NCBI GenBank assembly: GCA_030544215.1
Contig: JARZZO010000008.1
Span: 22,770,614 to 22,834,613 of the forward strand
Direction of reading: 5' to 3'
Length of the DNA stretch: 64,000 bases
From: Zantedeschia hybrid cultivar
Lineage: Eukaryota; Streptophyta; Magnoliopsida; Alismatales; Araceae
How positions within the stretch are numbered: the first letter of the stretch is position 1; each line of letters starts with the position of its first letter. The notes under the pieces are model-generated. The model did no database searches, was not told the origin of the DNA, and saw only the letters and a program-made list of their open reading frames with translations. The position numbers and the translations under genes are program-made. Positions 25,786 to 37,228 of this stretch are shown piece after piece.

Positions 25786-28176
25786 CAATAGAATGCTGCT
25801 ACCTTCTACTAGTATATATAACTGCAAGTATGATACTGACGTATAATTTCCTTTCCCCCTAGCCCCCAGTGCCGGAGGCAAGCATAATACTATAATGCAA
25901 CTTTATAAATATGCTGATCACATTACTACGAACAATACTTGCTGATATTACTACGAATACTACTAGTTTAAGTGGTACCCAACACTTAATCTAGGGCGAT
26001 GAAAAACGCCATTAGTGAATCCATGCTTATGATATATGTCCAAGCAGCACAGGAAATTTAGTCGGACAAATCTAATTCTTCTTTTGGGTCTACCTCACTT
26101 AACCTACATTATCATACTGGACTCTGGCAAATAACCTGTATTCATGTTGTATATTGAAGATGGTGTAGCGGATTCACCAAAAAAATGATAATTGATAAAC
26201 CATAACCTATGGTATTCTCGTTGTCCCTCTCTTTCTAGATGGTGAAAGACCCAATTTATTTATTGCATATGTAGGAAGATTGATTGCAAAAGGATGGGAT
26301 ATGCTGTGTTGAGTACGCTGCATATAGTTGTTCCTTGTGACCTTGTCTGGTTAGGCTTGAACATATTAGAGAGAAGAGAGAGATGGTGAGAGACTTGTGG
26401 AGGAGAGGAGAGGGTTTCTAAAGTCCACTGTAAGGGTTTTCTACTATAATAGATCTCTTTATCTTGATTTTACTTCAATAGATGTATGCCAACGATCAAA
26501 CTTTTTTTTTTTTTAACTATATAGATCTCTTTCTCTTGATTTTACTTCGGTAGATGTAAGCCAACGATCAAACTATTTTAAATATTTTTGTCTTATTTAC
26601 TTGCTAGCTTGGTGTCATTTATTCATGGTGTACATGTTCTCACACTTGTGCTAGATTTGAGATGCCTCGGCTTAGCCCCAACAAGGATACGCCATCATGC
26701 TTTCATCTGTTACATACGTACCTTGCATTTTTACGGAAGAAAATTGGGCAATCTATAGACTACACAGCAGCAACAAGATGACCTTTCAAAGAGTCTTTTA
26801 ACAGACGTTTCACTTCAAGGTTGAGTCTTGGAACCGGTTAAAGAGGGAAGGTTTATTTTGACGGGAGACTAATGGACGGAACCAAGGCGAACCACTTGGA
26901 TCGATCAAAAAAAAAAAAAAAAAGAGATCAGTAAAGACAGAAGGAGAGAATGCACCGAGGACCCTCTGACCTCACGGTGTTACTGATGGGAAAGAAAATA
27001 AGTTAACATATCACATCAACTTTTGGGGCTATAACAAGAGATCTCGAGGCAAAGCCCTATTTGAAACGACTCCTCTGGCCGTTCATTCGGATGGGCTCTT
27101 CAGATGAACGATTCCCGAGAAACAAACACCTCTCTTATGTCTTCGTTTTTTTGGTCTTTGGTGTTCTTTGCTCCACACTCTTACCTTAGCTTCCTCGAGC
27201 ATCTGATTGGTCCCTCCTGCCACGCTGGCACGAGATCCCACGATATGATTGGCTGCTGCTCCCTACAGTACCCCTTGGCGCGAACCCTAGCAGCCACGCA
27301 GCGTGTCGCCTCTTTGCCCCTGGTGCAAACGCAGGCACCCCACCCCTTTGCCCGCCACACACACACACACACTCTCTCTCTGCCAGGACTAGTCTGTGTA
27401 TTCTCCCCATGCAAGGTCACAGGGCAAGTACAAGCTCCCTATTGGCTGCGCGAGTCCCCTTGTTCGTACGGGCACAGGCTCGCCAGTGTTTTCATCTCTC
27501 TCTCTCTAACACGCGCTCATCCATCTTCTCTCAGGTATATGGTGTATAGCCCGCTTGCAAGTTGCTGACGCTATATTACGTCCCCATAATGATCAGCTAA
27601 TTAAAGCAGCTATTAGGAGAGTAATCGATGAAACTATGTGCTTGCTAAGGAGCAAATATACCTGGAGGTCGAGAAGAGATGATGATGTAAGAAAAGAAAA
27701 AAAAAGGAGAACTTAATTAGCAGCTGCATTTGACTGTGGGGAATCATGACGCACGCTCAGGGCAAGGAGAGGCGCTGGACGGCAAATCTCGTGAGGCAAC
27801 TTTGCCAAAAGCGAGCTCCATAGCCAAGCATGAGGTTATACTGGGAAAAAGGAAGCAAGGGAGGTGGAGGAGAGAGAGAGAGAAAGAGTAGATGCTCCTA
27901 GGAAACCCTAGCTAGCAAAATAAGTGTATCCTCTCTCTCTCTCTCATAACTTTCTGTAAGATGGGACCTGTTCATCTGCGTTTGTGATGTATGATAATGG
28001 AGGATTCAGTGAGCGCTGTGAGTTGTGACATGTGTCAAGACCTCAGCGGGTGGCTCGACTGGGGAACGGACTAATGGGAGCTTGACAGCTCTGTGTCTCA
28101 GACAGGGCTTCCTTAACCTATGCTGGTGACGTGAACAGGAAACAGAAAGCAGGAAAGGCAGTGAGGGAGATAGCCC

Positions 28177-28234
<58 letters not shown>

Positions 28235-29343
28235 AGCAGCAGCAGAAGGGAATAATAAAGAAGGGAAGGGTGAGGGAGGAATAGAGAGAAGAAATGGCAA
28301 AGATGAGATCCAAGGAGTAAGGAGGCCTTGGATCTTCTTTTTTCCTTTCCACAGATCGGCATGGGCTGCTGCCTTTGAACCCTCACTTGCCACTATACAG
28401 CCACATCTCCCCACTGCTGCAGCTCTAACAGATCTAACCCTCTCCCCAACTGAGCAAACAACCCCAAAAGGAGAACAAAACGGAAACACAACAATGCCCC
28501 ATGCCACAACCAGAAGCTCACCACCACAATAATAACACCTAACCTAGCTAACTCGGGAAGGAAAGCATAGCAAACCAAGAGAATGTGTGAGATGGTATTT
28601 CCTATTTGATCTTAATGGCAAAACGGAAAGCCAAAAGAGCAAAAGAGAAAGCAACAACGGGCATCTCATAGTATATTTTAAGGCACAAGATCAGCTAAAA
28701 CCCAAAAAGAAAACAAAAGAAAAAAGAAAAAAGGTTCTTCTTTCAGCTAATTAAGGCAGATTGTTCATCTGATTATAGAACGAAACCAAACAGTTACCCC
28801 CGCCCAGATCTCCTTTTTAATCCTTTATTCTGTGGGGGGGGAGTTTTGCAAAGTGAACCAACATTCTCAGGGCAAAGAAGAGAAGGACAAGACTCTCCAA
28901 TTACTCACAAATTAGACAAGGATCTATATATGGAAAGAGATTGGGACAAAAATAAGATATGTACAAGAAGAGGTCTTGGATGAAATTAATTAATAAGATA
29001 AAGACGATCAACCAAGGAACACAGAAAGTAGGAAAATTTACAACTTTATTCTTGAATAAATTAATAAACACGGCAAACAACGAGACGGGTGGAGGCCGTA
29101 GCAGTGCAGGTGTGACATATAGATATATGTTCTATGAGAAGTTTATACAACAAAGATATACCTGCGGTTTGCATACTCGTAGATGCGACCGCGGCTGGAG
29201 AAGACGATGAGGGCGACCTCAGCATCGCACAGCACGGACAATTCATAGGCCTTCTTGAACAGGCCGTTGCGCCGCTTGCAGAAGGTCACCTGCCTGTTGG
29301 TAGTGTTCTCTATCCTCTTTATCTCAATCTTCCCCCTACCCAT
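16137..29343 (-). CDS. AGL11: AGAMOUS-clade MIKC MADS-box transcription factor, D-class STK/AGL11-like
   Basis: Coding exons (minus strand): 29343-29162 (182 bp), 21239-21158 (82), 17059-16998 (62), 16891-16792 (100), 16682-16641 (42), 16533-16483 (51), 16349-16137 (213). All join in frame with GT-AG introns: 244 codons with stop. Exon 1 encodes a full MADS domain (MGRGKIEIKRIEN, CKRRNGLFKKAYELSVLCDAE, IVFSSRGRIYEYAN) with no N-terminal extension. Exon 2 gives the I region (VRATMERYKK), exons 3-6 the K domain (YLGEDMPKIKSKELKKVEHG, NELLFAEIEYMQRR) and exon 7 the C-terminus with AG motif I (FDTRNMLQVNMMD) and motif II (ETALHLGY). Such proteins act in the nucleus as dimers or tetramers binding CArG boxes; D-class members specify ovules and seeds. 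The K domain is divergent. The 3' end is uncertain: GG then GTATGC at 16195/16194 could be one more donor. C-class or paralogue status is not excluded. Confidence 0.9.
19135..19469. mobile_element. Tourist-like MITE in MADS intron 2
   Basis: The ends are GGGATTGCTTGTTTCAA and the inverse of GGGGTTGTTTGTTTCAA. TAA flanks both sides (19132-19134, 19470-19472). It is 335 bp and non-coding. Just right of it, TTGTGCCAAACACACCC near 19500 looks like the end of another MITE of the family seen at 14017, but its partner end was not found. Confidence 0.82.
20028..20179. mobile_element. Small hAT MITE, copy 1 of the CAAGGTT family
   Basis: It starts CAGGGTTTGCCGTACCGG and ends GCGAACCTTG. A perfect 8-bp duplication GTCATGAG flanks it (20020-20027, 20180-20187). 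The body is full of TCGACTCG / CGAGTCG words. It is a close relative of the copy at 23064-23241, in the same orientation, with about 26 bp less internally. Confidence 0.92.
23064..23241. mobile_element. Small hAT MITE, copy 2 of the CAAGGTT family
   Basis: It starts TAAGGTTTGCCGTACCGG and ends CTAACCTTG. A perfect 8-bp duplication GTTGATAC flanks it (23056-23063, 23242-23249). It is 178 bp and shares most of its length with the copy at 20028, including TTGTACCGGATCATGGGAGA. Confidence 0.92.
23242..23520. repeat. Degenerate TTAACA / CGTTAA-rich tract
   Basis: Words such as GTTAACAC, ACGTTAA, TGTTAACATC and TTAACACTT recur every 10-20 bp in both orientations with no fixed period. It looks like a decayed short tandem repeat beside the hAT MITE. 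No coding sense. Confidence 0.5.
25350..25783 (+). mobile_element. 5'-truncated LINE with poly(A) tail
   Basis: An 18-bp target duplication, AACAGTAGAATGCTGCTA (25332-25349) and AACAATAGAATGCTGCTA (25784-25801), flanks a body that ends in a run of about 22 A. The frame through about 25520 ends with FRHVFREGNRAADALANYS, the C-terminal RNase H-like motif of plant LINEs, then stops. Only the last 0.43 kb survives, as expected from target-primed reverse transcription that aborted early. It lies in MADS intron 1, antisense to the gene. Confidence 0.93.
26449..26580. repeat. 72-bp tandem duplication
   Basis: AGATCTCTTT followed by CTTGATTTTACTTC and GCCAACGATCAAACT occurs at 26451 and again at 26523, differing at a few bases. 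A poly-T run separates the copies. It lies inside MADS intron 1. Confidence 0.8.
28187..28230. repeat. (GA)n microsatellite in MADS intron 1
   Basis: An uninterrupted GA run of about 44 bp lies 0.9 kb into intron 1, downstream of the MADS exon. Further GA/CT tracts lie at about 27868-27888, 27932-27946, 29452-29470 and 29507-29522. In Arabidopsis STK, GA-rich motifs near the start of the gene bind BPC proteins. The same role here is an inference. Confidence 0.8.
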
Positions 29344-29421
29344 AGCTCTCCCTCTCCAAGTTAATTTGCTCTACCTTTTCTTGTTTAACTCCTCTCCTTC
29401 CTCTCTCCTTTGATCTGGAGT
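29344..29421 (-). promoter_or_regulatory. Probable 5'-UTR exon of the MADS gene with splice acceptor
   Basis: Upstream of the ATG on the minus strand, a CT-rich tract is followed by TTAATTTGCAG at the 29422/29421 boundary, a strong acceptor. The leader from 29421 to 29344 then runs into the start codon. A candidate donor (CAGG then GTAGTC) lies at 29710/29709. A leader intron is common in AG-clade genes. No transcript evidence is available. Confidence 0.55.
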
Positions 29422-29820
29422 CTGCAAATTAACCAGAGAGAGAAAACAGAAAGAGAGAGAGAGAGAAAAAAGGTTACTTGTGTATGTATGCATATATATA
29501 TATGTATAGAGAGAGAGAGAAAGAGATAGAGAGGGAGGACAAAAAGAACAAAAATGATAGTTTTATGATGAGGGCTTCCAGCAGCAAACGGGACTGATCC
29601 CTATAATGGAGATCAAGCAGGAAAACACACATGGCTATATGTATTCTTGCTGCTCCTCTCACCAGGACGGAGATGGATATGGGAGGATAGGGGAGGGTGA
29701 GCGGACTACCCTGAGAGAGGAAAGGGAACAAGAAATGGCTTGTTTTGGTGGCAGACCTTTCTTCCCCGCCTGCGAGATGTAGAAAAATGGAAGCAGCTTG
29801 CTACAAGAGATGGGGTGGTT

Positions 29821-29830
29821 CTTTTTATAG
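29821..29830 (-). promoter_or_regulatory. TATA box of the MADS gene
   Basis: CTATAAAAAG on the minus strand lies about 480 bp before the ATG. This would place transcription start near 29793, upstream of the proposed leader donor at 29710. It is the best TATA match I noticed in the region. Confidence 0.5.
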
Positions 29831-30060
29831 CCTCAGAAGCAGCCCATATTCCTTCCCATCCATCCTTGCAGTGATCACCCCTTCTTCCTCTTTTCTTCTC
29901 CCCTTTTCTTCCCAGCCTCCTCACTTCTCCCTGCCCCCTCTCCCAGCTGTGACCTAACAACGGATGGAAAGTGGGAAGGCCTACTTATCTCTGCTGAGGT
30001 CCCCCTTTAACCATTCCATAGATGGGATAATGATCATTTGGGTCTGTATCTGTATGTGTA

Positions 30061-30085
30061 GAGAGAGAGAGAGAGAGAGAGAGAG
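30061..30085. repeat. (GA)n microsatellite upstream of the MADS gene
   Basis: A GA run of about 25 bp lies roughly 0.25 kb upstream of the putative TATA box. It may add to the GA-rich regulatory context. Confidence 0.8.
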
Positions 30086-30089
30086 GTGA

Positions 30090-32200
30090 AAGTGACTAAT
30101 TATTGCAGTGAACATGACCTTGGACTGTGTTGCACTCAAACTAATTCAACAAGGGAAGAAAAAAGCAATTGGGAATGGCTGTTGTTCCTTCTTGCCAATT
30201 TTGTTTATCTGATTTTTAGTTTGTTCTTTTCTTTTCTCCTTCTTGGATCTTATATGGCATTTTCTGGCTACAACATGGACAGGGGGCGTTGGCCACTGAT
30301 TTATATACGCTGCTTTTCTCAACACCCTGCCTGGCTCTGTTGCTGGATTTGTGCCAATTAAGTTTGAGAATAACTTGCTGCAATGCTAGGCGGTGTTTTT
30401 AATTTAAATTAATTATTTTTTGACATTTTTTTAGGTGCATGAGACCTAACCGACCTATATATGTCCTACAATCACATCTTCAATTGGACAATTTTAAAAA
30501 AGATGAAAAATAAAAAAAACGAGTCCAAATAAACAATAAAAGACAATATTTTTTTGCTATCATTTACTTCCGATTTTGAAGGTTTTCTTTGGATCTTCTG
30601 ATCGCACAGACACGTAGATCAGGTTAAATTGAAAACACTACCCGGTGCTGTAAAACAGTGTGCTATACAATGAGTAATCCACATTAGGTTTAGTCCATCA
30701 CAACGTTCGAAAGTATACATGTATTATAGATGCAGCTAATTGATTATTGAAAACAAGGCATGTTTTTGCCAAAGAATAAAAAAGGATAGATAAGAATAAT
30801 TATTTTTTTGGTAATATTTGAATTATGTATATCTTATATAAAATTTAAAACTTTTTTCTTTTTAGTTCTTATAATCGTTCAATATTTCTTATAAATCCCT
30901 ACAATCTTCTTATTTCTTTAAAAACTCCGACAATTTTTGGATCATCCCTAAAACGTCCCTCTGGGATCTTTAAGAGACATTTTAATTATTGTAGATTCTA
31001 ATAAGGAATATAAGGATTACAAGAACTTATAAGGAAATATTGAAAGATTATGAAGACTGAAAAGTCAAAACTTTTTAAAAAAATTGTACTTTTTATAAAT
31101 CAATAGACATACTATAATTATTTAAATAACATATAAAAATACTGATCTTAGTATATTTTTATGTGGTTACACCTAAGCTTTCACTAATTAATTACAAATG
31201 AGCAAAACTAATGCAATCCTTCTTCTAAATCGAACATTTTCCATATGCCGATTTATTAACTACGCTTTAAACCAACATGCTCGTATCCCCTCTCTCTCTC
31301 CCCCTCCTCACGTGTGCAGCTTTTCTGCCTTTACTTTTGACTGGGAATTCCACAAAATCGAAGGTGACTTAGCTACCAGACTTCCTGCACTCCATCTTTT
31401 TGCTAATTAGCTTTCATCTGAATTAATTACGACATGGACGAATGTAATAAGCTTGTTTCACTAATAATTCGTTTGTTTTCATGTAAAATGGGTCACATGA
31501 AAAGTTTTTTCTAAAATATACATCACAATTACTTATTTGGTAAAACGTAAACCTCAAGTCAACGAAAAATTTAACTTTTTGATTCCTCTTTTTTCTCATT
31601 TTGGTATCCATATATAAGATAAATTTGAGTGTCCTTTTCTAAAGGAGTTGAAAATATTTTATGAAAATTTTACTTTTACTTTTTTATAAATAAATTTTCT
31701 TAGGTAAAATTTTCCATCCGATCATATTTTAAGCGTAAACTCGTGTGTTGTGTGTTGCCGTCCGCACTTTCATGTGTGATGGACCCCTTTCCCTAATCCG
31801 ATGGCGACGTCTGGTTTGATCCTCACCGCAGGGCCGTGCTTGCCGTCGTTTTCTGCAGTTGTGGTCGCTGTCCAGCTGGTTGCTCGACCCATGTTGAGAC
31901 ATCACATGTTGCCCTAGCTCAACGTTTGTCTTAGTGCTGGACTTGCATATATATCTCTTCAATTCCTCGCGCACATGCTGGATATATAAAACTTTACTCA
32001 CATTGCTCAATATGTTCTTTAGCATGATATGTTTGCCGTAGAAGTGGAGCACCCTCAAGGTAAGAAGGAATTTAAATGTCATTGAGCTCGAAATGTTAAC
32101 AACTCCACAACAAGGCTAGCTACCTCAGTATGGAGACCACTGTGCTCTCTGAGTAATTAAGGAGGAGCTCACTAAAGTATAGATGCAGGAGAGCAGGGCC
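30090..32200. other. Intergenic upstream of the MADS gene, no gene recognised
   Basis: AT-rich DNA. A 117-codon minus frame at 31729-32082 has no recognisable domain and is not called. The stretch near 30420-30680 shares general composition with the 12.4-kb duplicated block, but I cannot align them firmly by eye. Confidence 0.45.
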
Positions 32201-32205
32201 AGGAG

Positions 32206-32324
32206 TGTTAGAATAGTCTCACATCGTAAAAGGACAAAATAAAACAATACTTAATACATGGTGACTATGTACTTGATGCCTGAAGATGAGTTAGATGGTC
32301 CAATACTTTTAAATGAGTTCAACA
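32206..32324 (+). mobile_element. Solo LTR of the TGTTAGAATAGTC TRIM family
   Basis: The sequence begins TGTTAGAATAGTCTCACATCG and ends GAGTTCAACA, like the two LTRs at 35364-35627. There is no primer-binding site after it. It is therefore a solo LTR or a 3' LTR remnant; the preceding purines (AGGAG) fit the latter. Confidence 0.75.
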
Positions 32325-32973
32325 TCATTCATGTGTCAGTGCACAACATCATGCTCTTAAGAGTGTGATTGTGCTTTGGAGAGTTTGATTACACTTTTAA
32401 GAACACAGTGAATGCTCTCACAAGTAATTTGGTATGACTAATTTTTTTATTTTTTTTGAATTCGACCCCTCTATATTCGTTCACGTATGGATGATATCTG
32501 ACGTATGGATTGTACGACAATCTCCATGTTGGCTGTACAGATTGCAGAATGAGATTGAGAGGCTCAAACCAAGTAAGCTTTAGTGCACTGCAGCTGTGGG
32601 TCTAGGAAGTAATACTCTACTTTTATTAGAATGGAAATCACTCTTTGTTGATTAAAACAATTTCGAGTCGTGTGAAACGTTCAAATCCTCCGAAACGATT
32701 TCATTTTAAATCAAAAGGAGGATCTTTTATGTGTATCTTATGTCTTCATTGTCATTTTGTATGAAAATTAACTTCTTGATGGAAATGAGGTAGCCGTTCC
32801 TTACCATAGTTATAGTAAGATACAATATTTATATTCCTATTATTCCCATACTTTTGAATTTCCAAATAAAATTCATGTATGCCACATTGAATTAAAAGAT
32901 AGGGAAATATACTTATTTTTTGACAGCAACGATTATTCGCATATAATACAAAAATATCTAATACTTCCTATTT

Positions 32974-33262
32974 GATACATTATATTATTAAATGAAAATA
33001 ACACTTTTACTACTTAAATCTTATATAACATGGGATTATATGACAAAAGACTCACTTTTTATTGACACAACTCATAATTTGGTTAATAACTATTTGTTAT
33101 ATGGTTATAGTTTTTAATTTAACTTTTCTAAAATCTTGGTAAAAAAATTATATATATATATATATATTTTGCCAAATCTTTTAATTACTTGACCAAAATT
33201 TTGACCATCTCATTGAAATTTTAAACCAAATTATATCCCAATGTATTCTTACCGTATTATAC
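32974..33262. repeat. Dispersed repeat, copy A
   Basis: It aligns by eye, with many mismatches, to 37822-38105: shared stretches include ACACAACTCATAATTTGGTT / AAAAACTCATAATTTAGTT, AAAATCTTG, and TTGACCATCTCATTGAAATTTTAAAC / TTGACATCTCATTCAAATTTTAAAC. The element type is unknown. A TA microsatellite lies inside (about 33150-33168). Confidence 0.65.
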
Positions 33263-34229
33263 CCATATCTATGTTTCTCACCTTTTGATTTTACAAGTAG
33301 ACTAGAATATGAGGGTAAGCTTGTGTATCAAATTTTGCAGTAGAAATTCTGCTATCTTTCTATAAGACTGACTAGAAAACTAACTAGCTAACTAACTAAG
33401 TATATAATAGCTTAATCAGATGGCCTATGATACGGTCTGCTACCGACAGACTGAACCGTGGCAACAAATTATATCATTTTATCATATATAGATATATAAT
33501 TAATATTTGTGTAATACATTTATGATGATTCATACCTTTCAATTCATTAAAGTGCCATGACTCATGAGTAAACTCTCCATGGAGAAATATATTCTTAACA
33601 TATATTTACTATATTCTCTTTTATTGAATTTACCTTCTAGCCATGGTCAACAAAACTCATAAGCTTAACTTTTACTATTACACTAAAGGACTTTTCATAC
33701 TCAACGCAACATTGTTGGGAGATCTCGTGGGCTACTAACCCTGATGTGAATCATTCAATAGATCCATTAGCACACGAGGTTTTACTTTGCATACCATCAA
33801 CATGTATAGGTTCCACTTCTCTTGATTTAGGAACTTAGTCCCATGTCTAGTTCTTCTTTAGAGTCCTAATCACTTATGGCATCATGACATTCTTTACTTT
33901 CAAATTTCTCCTCAAAGGATAAAGGTTCATAAATTCCTGTGTATATATATATAGCATCTGTACGCAGTTCAATCACAACGCCCCCAGCCATACTAGTTGC
34001 AATCATGTTGTACAAATTAATATGGACCATATCGGTTTCTTTTTTAAGGCGCTATGCAAATTAAACTAACTTATCGAGAACTTAACCTTCCATATATAGC
34101 TTTAGATATAGTGAGTTGGAATCCAAATATTCTTGAATTGAATAATAAACGATTATATATACTGTACTCAAGAACTTGAGCCTAAATTTGGTCGGCACAT
34201 TCCTAGGATGCACTAATCTTTCTACCAAC

Positions 34230-36290
34230 TATTGGATGCTAAACTTCCAGCCACTCCATTCTATTAATGTGGTGTATACAGGATCAATTAATTATCTCTT
34301 GATGCCAATCTTCTTAAAATGTTTAGACAATTTCAATACTGTGTATTATTATCACTTTGTAATGCCGCAGAATTCTTTCATCAATCACTTTTAGCTTTTC
34401 TTCTTAATTCCTTGAATTTATGAAGTACTAGTTTTTCTTTTAAAAAGAGCATCCAAATGTACCTATGGTAGTCATCAATGAATGTGAGTCATGTCCAGAT
34501 GCACTTACTGAGTGAGTATTTACTAGGCCAAACACAGTTGAACAAATAATTTCTAAAAGTTGTCTTGTCTGATATGTTTCTTTGGTATATATATGACATT
34601 TGGTAAGGCTTCCCATATTGGCATCTTGCACAAATAGTATCATTTTGGACTTTTCACTATGGAAGTCCTTTCGCTGCCATCTTATCAATACATTGCTTGG
34701 TTCCAATTGATCACACATGGTCCAATCTATCATGACACAAATTTATAATCTCATCGTAGCGAGCCTTCTTCACATAACTTGACTCCAATTTGTATAATAT
34801 AGATGGATTCTGACTTACCCCTGGTCATATAGTAGTTGACATGTTATCTCTAAGCTTTAATACAAACTTAACTATCAGGAGATGATGTTAATTGAGTTCA
34901 TATTGGATCCGTAGTACACAGATTGTGATTGGGTTCATCGGGGGTAAATCATAGCATGCCAATGGTTCTACTGACAAGTAACTATGCATTAGTTATTGTC
35001 ATGACAACCACTTTGCTACCTTTTTACTCCATCAAATTCATGAACTTCTATTTATGCTTGCCACATAGTTGAAGCATATGAAGCTAAATGATGATCGCGA
35101 TTGGTGGCATATACTATTTCTTTAAATAAAGGGAATCTTGCACTTCCTACTTTTTCTAGTTTTTTTTGGTTATCTATTGTTGTCACTAAATTCTCTTCCT
35201 TGAACATCCTTTCGTCTATTAATCATGAGTGCAGTTATTCTTTTTGTCATATTGCAGAACTTCACATTTTGATGAGAACTTCTAGATCATTTCTCACGTG
35301 TGGTGTTTCTTTTTCTCCCTTTTTGGAGACTGTCCTTAGTACATTATAATCTTCATAGGTATTTGTTAGAATAGTCTTATATTGTCTTAAGGTTTTGAGT
35401 TAGATGGCCCAATAACTTCAACATGGTATCAGAGTCTATGGTTACGAATCGGGCCACACATTCATGTTTGTGGTCTACGTGACAGAGTCTAAAATCGGCC
35501 TGCACATGAGGGAGGATGTTAGAATAGTCCTACATCGAATAAAAGACAAAATCAAAAAATGTCTAATAGAAGGTGTCTACTCTACTCATAGCCTTATTTT
35601 GAGTTGGATGGCCCAATAACTTCAACAATATTTATCTTATGACTAACTTTTTCTTGCATAAAAATGGTTGTCTTATCTTATTCTTAAGAGGGAGAGAGGG
35701 CCTTGTCATTTTGCAATCAATGTTTCTTGATGGCTCAACAAACTTTCTAAATCAGAAGAGGTGGTCGGGACAACATCTAATAGCTAAAATAAACCAGTGA
35801 ACAATGATGATTTTTCCCTTCCTTCGCTAACTTCTGTTTCTAGACCAAAAAAATCTTTACTTTCATAAAATATTGACTAAATGTCTTATTTCGTTATTTG
35901 ACTTAGCTCAATTTCCAAGGATCAAGGTCGACCATCACTGGCTTTAGTAAATAATATTGCTAACGTGTTCCACACTACATTGAACACTGTAGCATCACAA
36001 TGTGTTCTAATCGTTCCTCCTAAATTATTGCTTTTAAAATCTATAAACCTCTACCTACTTTCAAATCTTCTATTTTTCAAACAACTCTATCTTCTAGTGG
36101 TTTGTATAGCTATTGCCACTGACCTCCCACAGATCTCAGCCTTGCAGGTAAATTCTACCCCCAACATGCATAGTCGTGCTCAACAATTTTTTTCCATGCA
36201 TGTTGTCATCGAACTTGTAAAATCTCTCATGGCCGTTAGTAGACCTTCATTCAAGTATATCACTAGAAAGGTGGATTCTTTCCTATTTAG
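34230..36290 (-). pseudogene. Fossil Ty1/copia polyprotein (gag to integrase)
   Basis: On the minus strand I can read pieces in the expected order: gag-like IYLQG-stop-DLWEV near 36100 and FNVVWNTLAILFTKASDG near 35950; the integrase zinc-finger part CARCQYGKPYQMSY near 34610; the integrase core LTFIDDYHRYIWMLFLK near 34470; and TP-NGVA, the start of the next conserved integrase block, near 34255. Frames shift and stops are many, so it is long dead. A TRIM (35364-35627) sits inside it. Reverse transcriptase and LTRs were not found with confidence. Confidence 0.82.
35364..35627 (+). mobile_element. TRIM, two LTRs, 264 bp
   Basis: LTR 1 is 35364-35423 (internally shortened) and LTR 2 is 35517-35627; both start TGTTAGAATAGTC and end CTTCAACA. 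TGGTATCAGAG at 35424-35434 is an initiator tRNA-Met primer-binding site. A purine tract GAGGGAGGA precedes LTR 2. Flanks GTATT and ATATT agree at 4 of 5. It lies inside the copia fossil. Confidence 0.9.
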
Positions 36291-36509
36291 CTTCACAATA
36301 TTAAACTACCCACAGTCAACAATTAATGTAGCTACCAAACTTTTGACATGGTGTTGATCATACCAATAATGTTACTTTGGTTGCGCTTATGGCAGTTCAC
36401 TCACACTTCCAGATAAGCAAACCAGGTGGCAAATTGGCTAGCGAACCAATTTGCTGCCAATTTGGTTCTAATCCTAACCCATTACTTTTCTTATAACCCA
36501 AAAAGAAAC

Positions 36510-36512
<3 letters not shown>

Positions 36513-36568
<56 letters not shown>
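36513..36568. repeat. (CT)n microsatellite
   Basis: A pure CT run of about 56 bp. Confidence 0.95.
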
Positions 36569-36572
<4 letters not shown>

Positions 36573-37220
36573 TAGTGCTACTTAATTGTAGAGATGGATG
36601 CAGTATGTAAGAAGAAATTGGATTTTACAGCATTGAAATTATTACAATTATGTAGCAAGATACCTACCCTTGAATTCTCACACAATTAAAAATGCATATA
36701 GTACGTACAAATTTCTGAACCAACCTCCAATTTCTCATCCTGAATGAAAGGGTAAGTAGTCATTTATTTCACACCTACCCTTTTACTCATTTATGGTGCT
36801 AAAGCATTTAATACTACCTGTCTAATAAATAAAACTATCATTACCTAAAGTACTTAGGTTGTGAATGATGTGATCAAAAGCTTATGTTTTCTTCAGCTTA
36901 AAGTATTCTTAATCTGATGATACCTATTTATCATATAGTTATATGTTTTGGTTGCATTTTTTTTAAAACTTCACGAGTAAAATTCATTTTACAAGCCTTT
37001 TCTGCTGTCTTTATTTATTTGACTTAACTTTCAACAGTTGTATTCAAAAATTTTTAGCCGGATTATATATGTCGCATTATATCATGTCCTTTGTGTACAA
37101 GGAGACAAATGTCCCATCTAAGTCGTTAACGAATAAGTGTAGGTCTAACACTGAATGGTCCTTAACCCTTTCAGGGACAATACGTTTTCTGAGACAAAAT
37201 TGTGAGGCCCCAGAGTCAAA
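36569..37220. other. Intergenic, nothing recognised
   Basis: AT-rich, with no gene or element ends seen. Confidence 0.5.
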
Positions 37221-37228
37221 ATAGACAA

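Larger units (their letters stand above)
21240..29161 (-). other. MADS-box gene intron 1 (7.9 kb)
   Basis: The intron lies between the MADS exon and the I-region exon. Large introns of AG-clade genes often carry regulatory DNA. This one contains a hAT MITE, a truncated LINE, a 72-bp duplication, a TTAACA-rich tract and GA/CT-rich tracts near its 5' end (27.3-28.2 kb). The open frames at 27104-27568 and 28006-28578 lie in CA/CT/GA repeats and are not called. Confidence 0.85.

Noticed and set aside
27104..27568. 154-codon plus-strand frame
   Set aside because: It lies in a MADS intron over CA/CT repeats, with no recognisable domain and a mirror frame on the other strand.
28006..28578. Leu/Ser-rich frames of about 60-130 codons on the minus strand
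   Set aside because: The Ser-Leu tract is the translation of the GA microsatellite.
31729..32082. 117-codon minus frame, briefly considered as an LRR or F-box fragment
   Set aside because: No repeat register or motif held up on reading.
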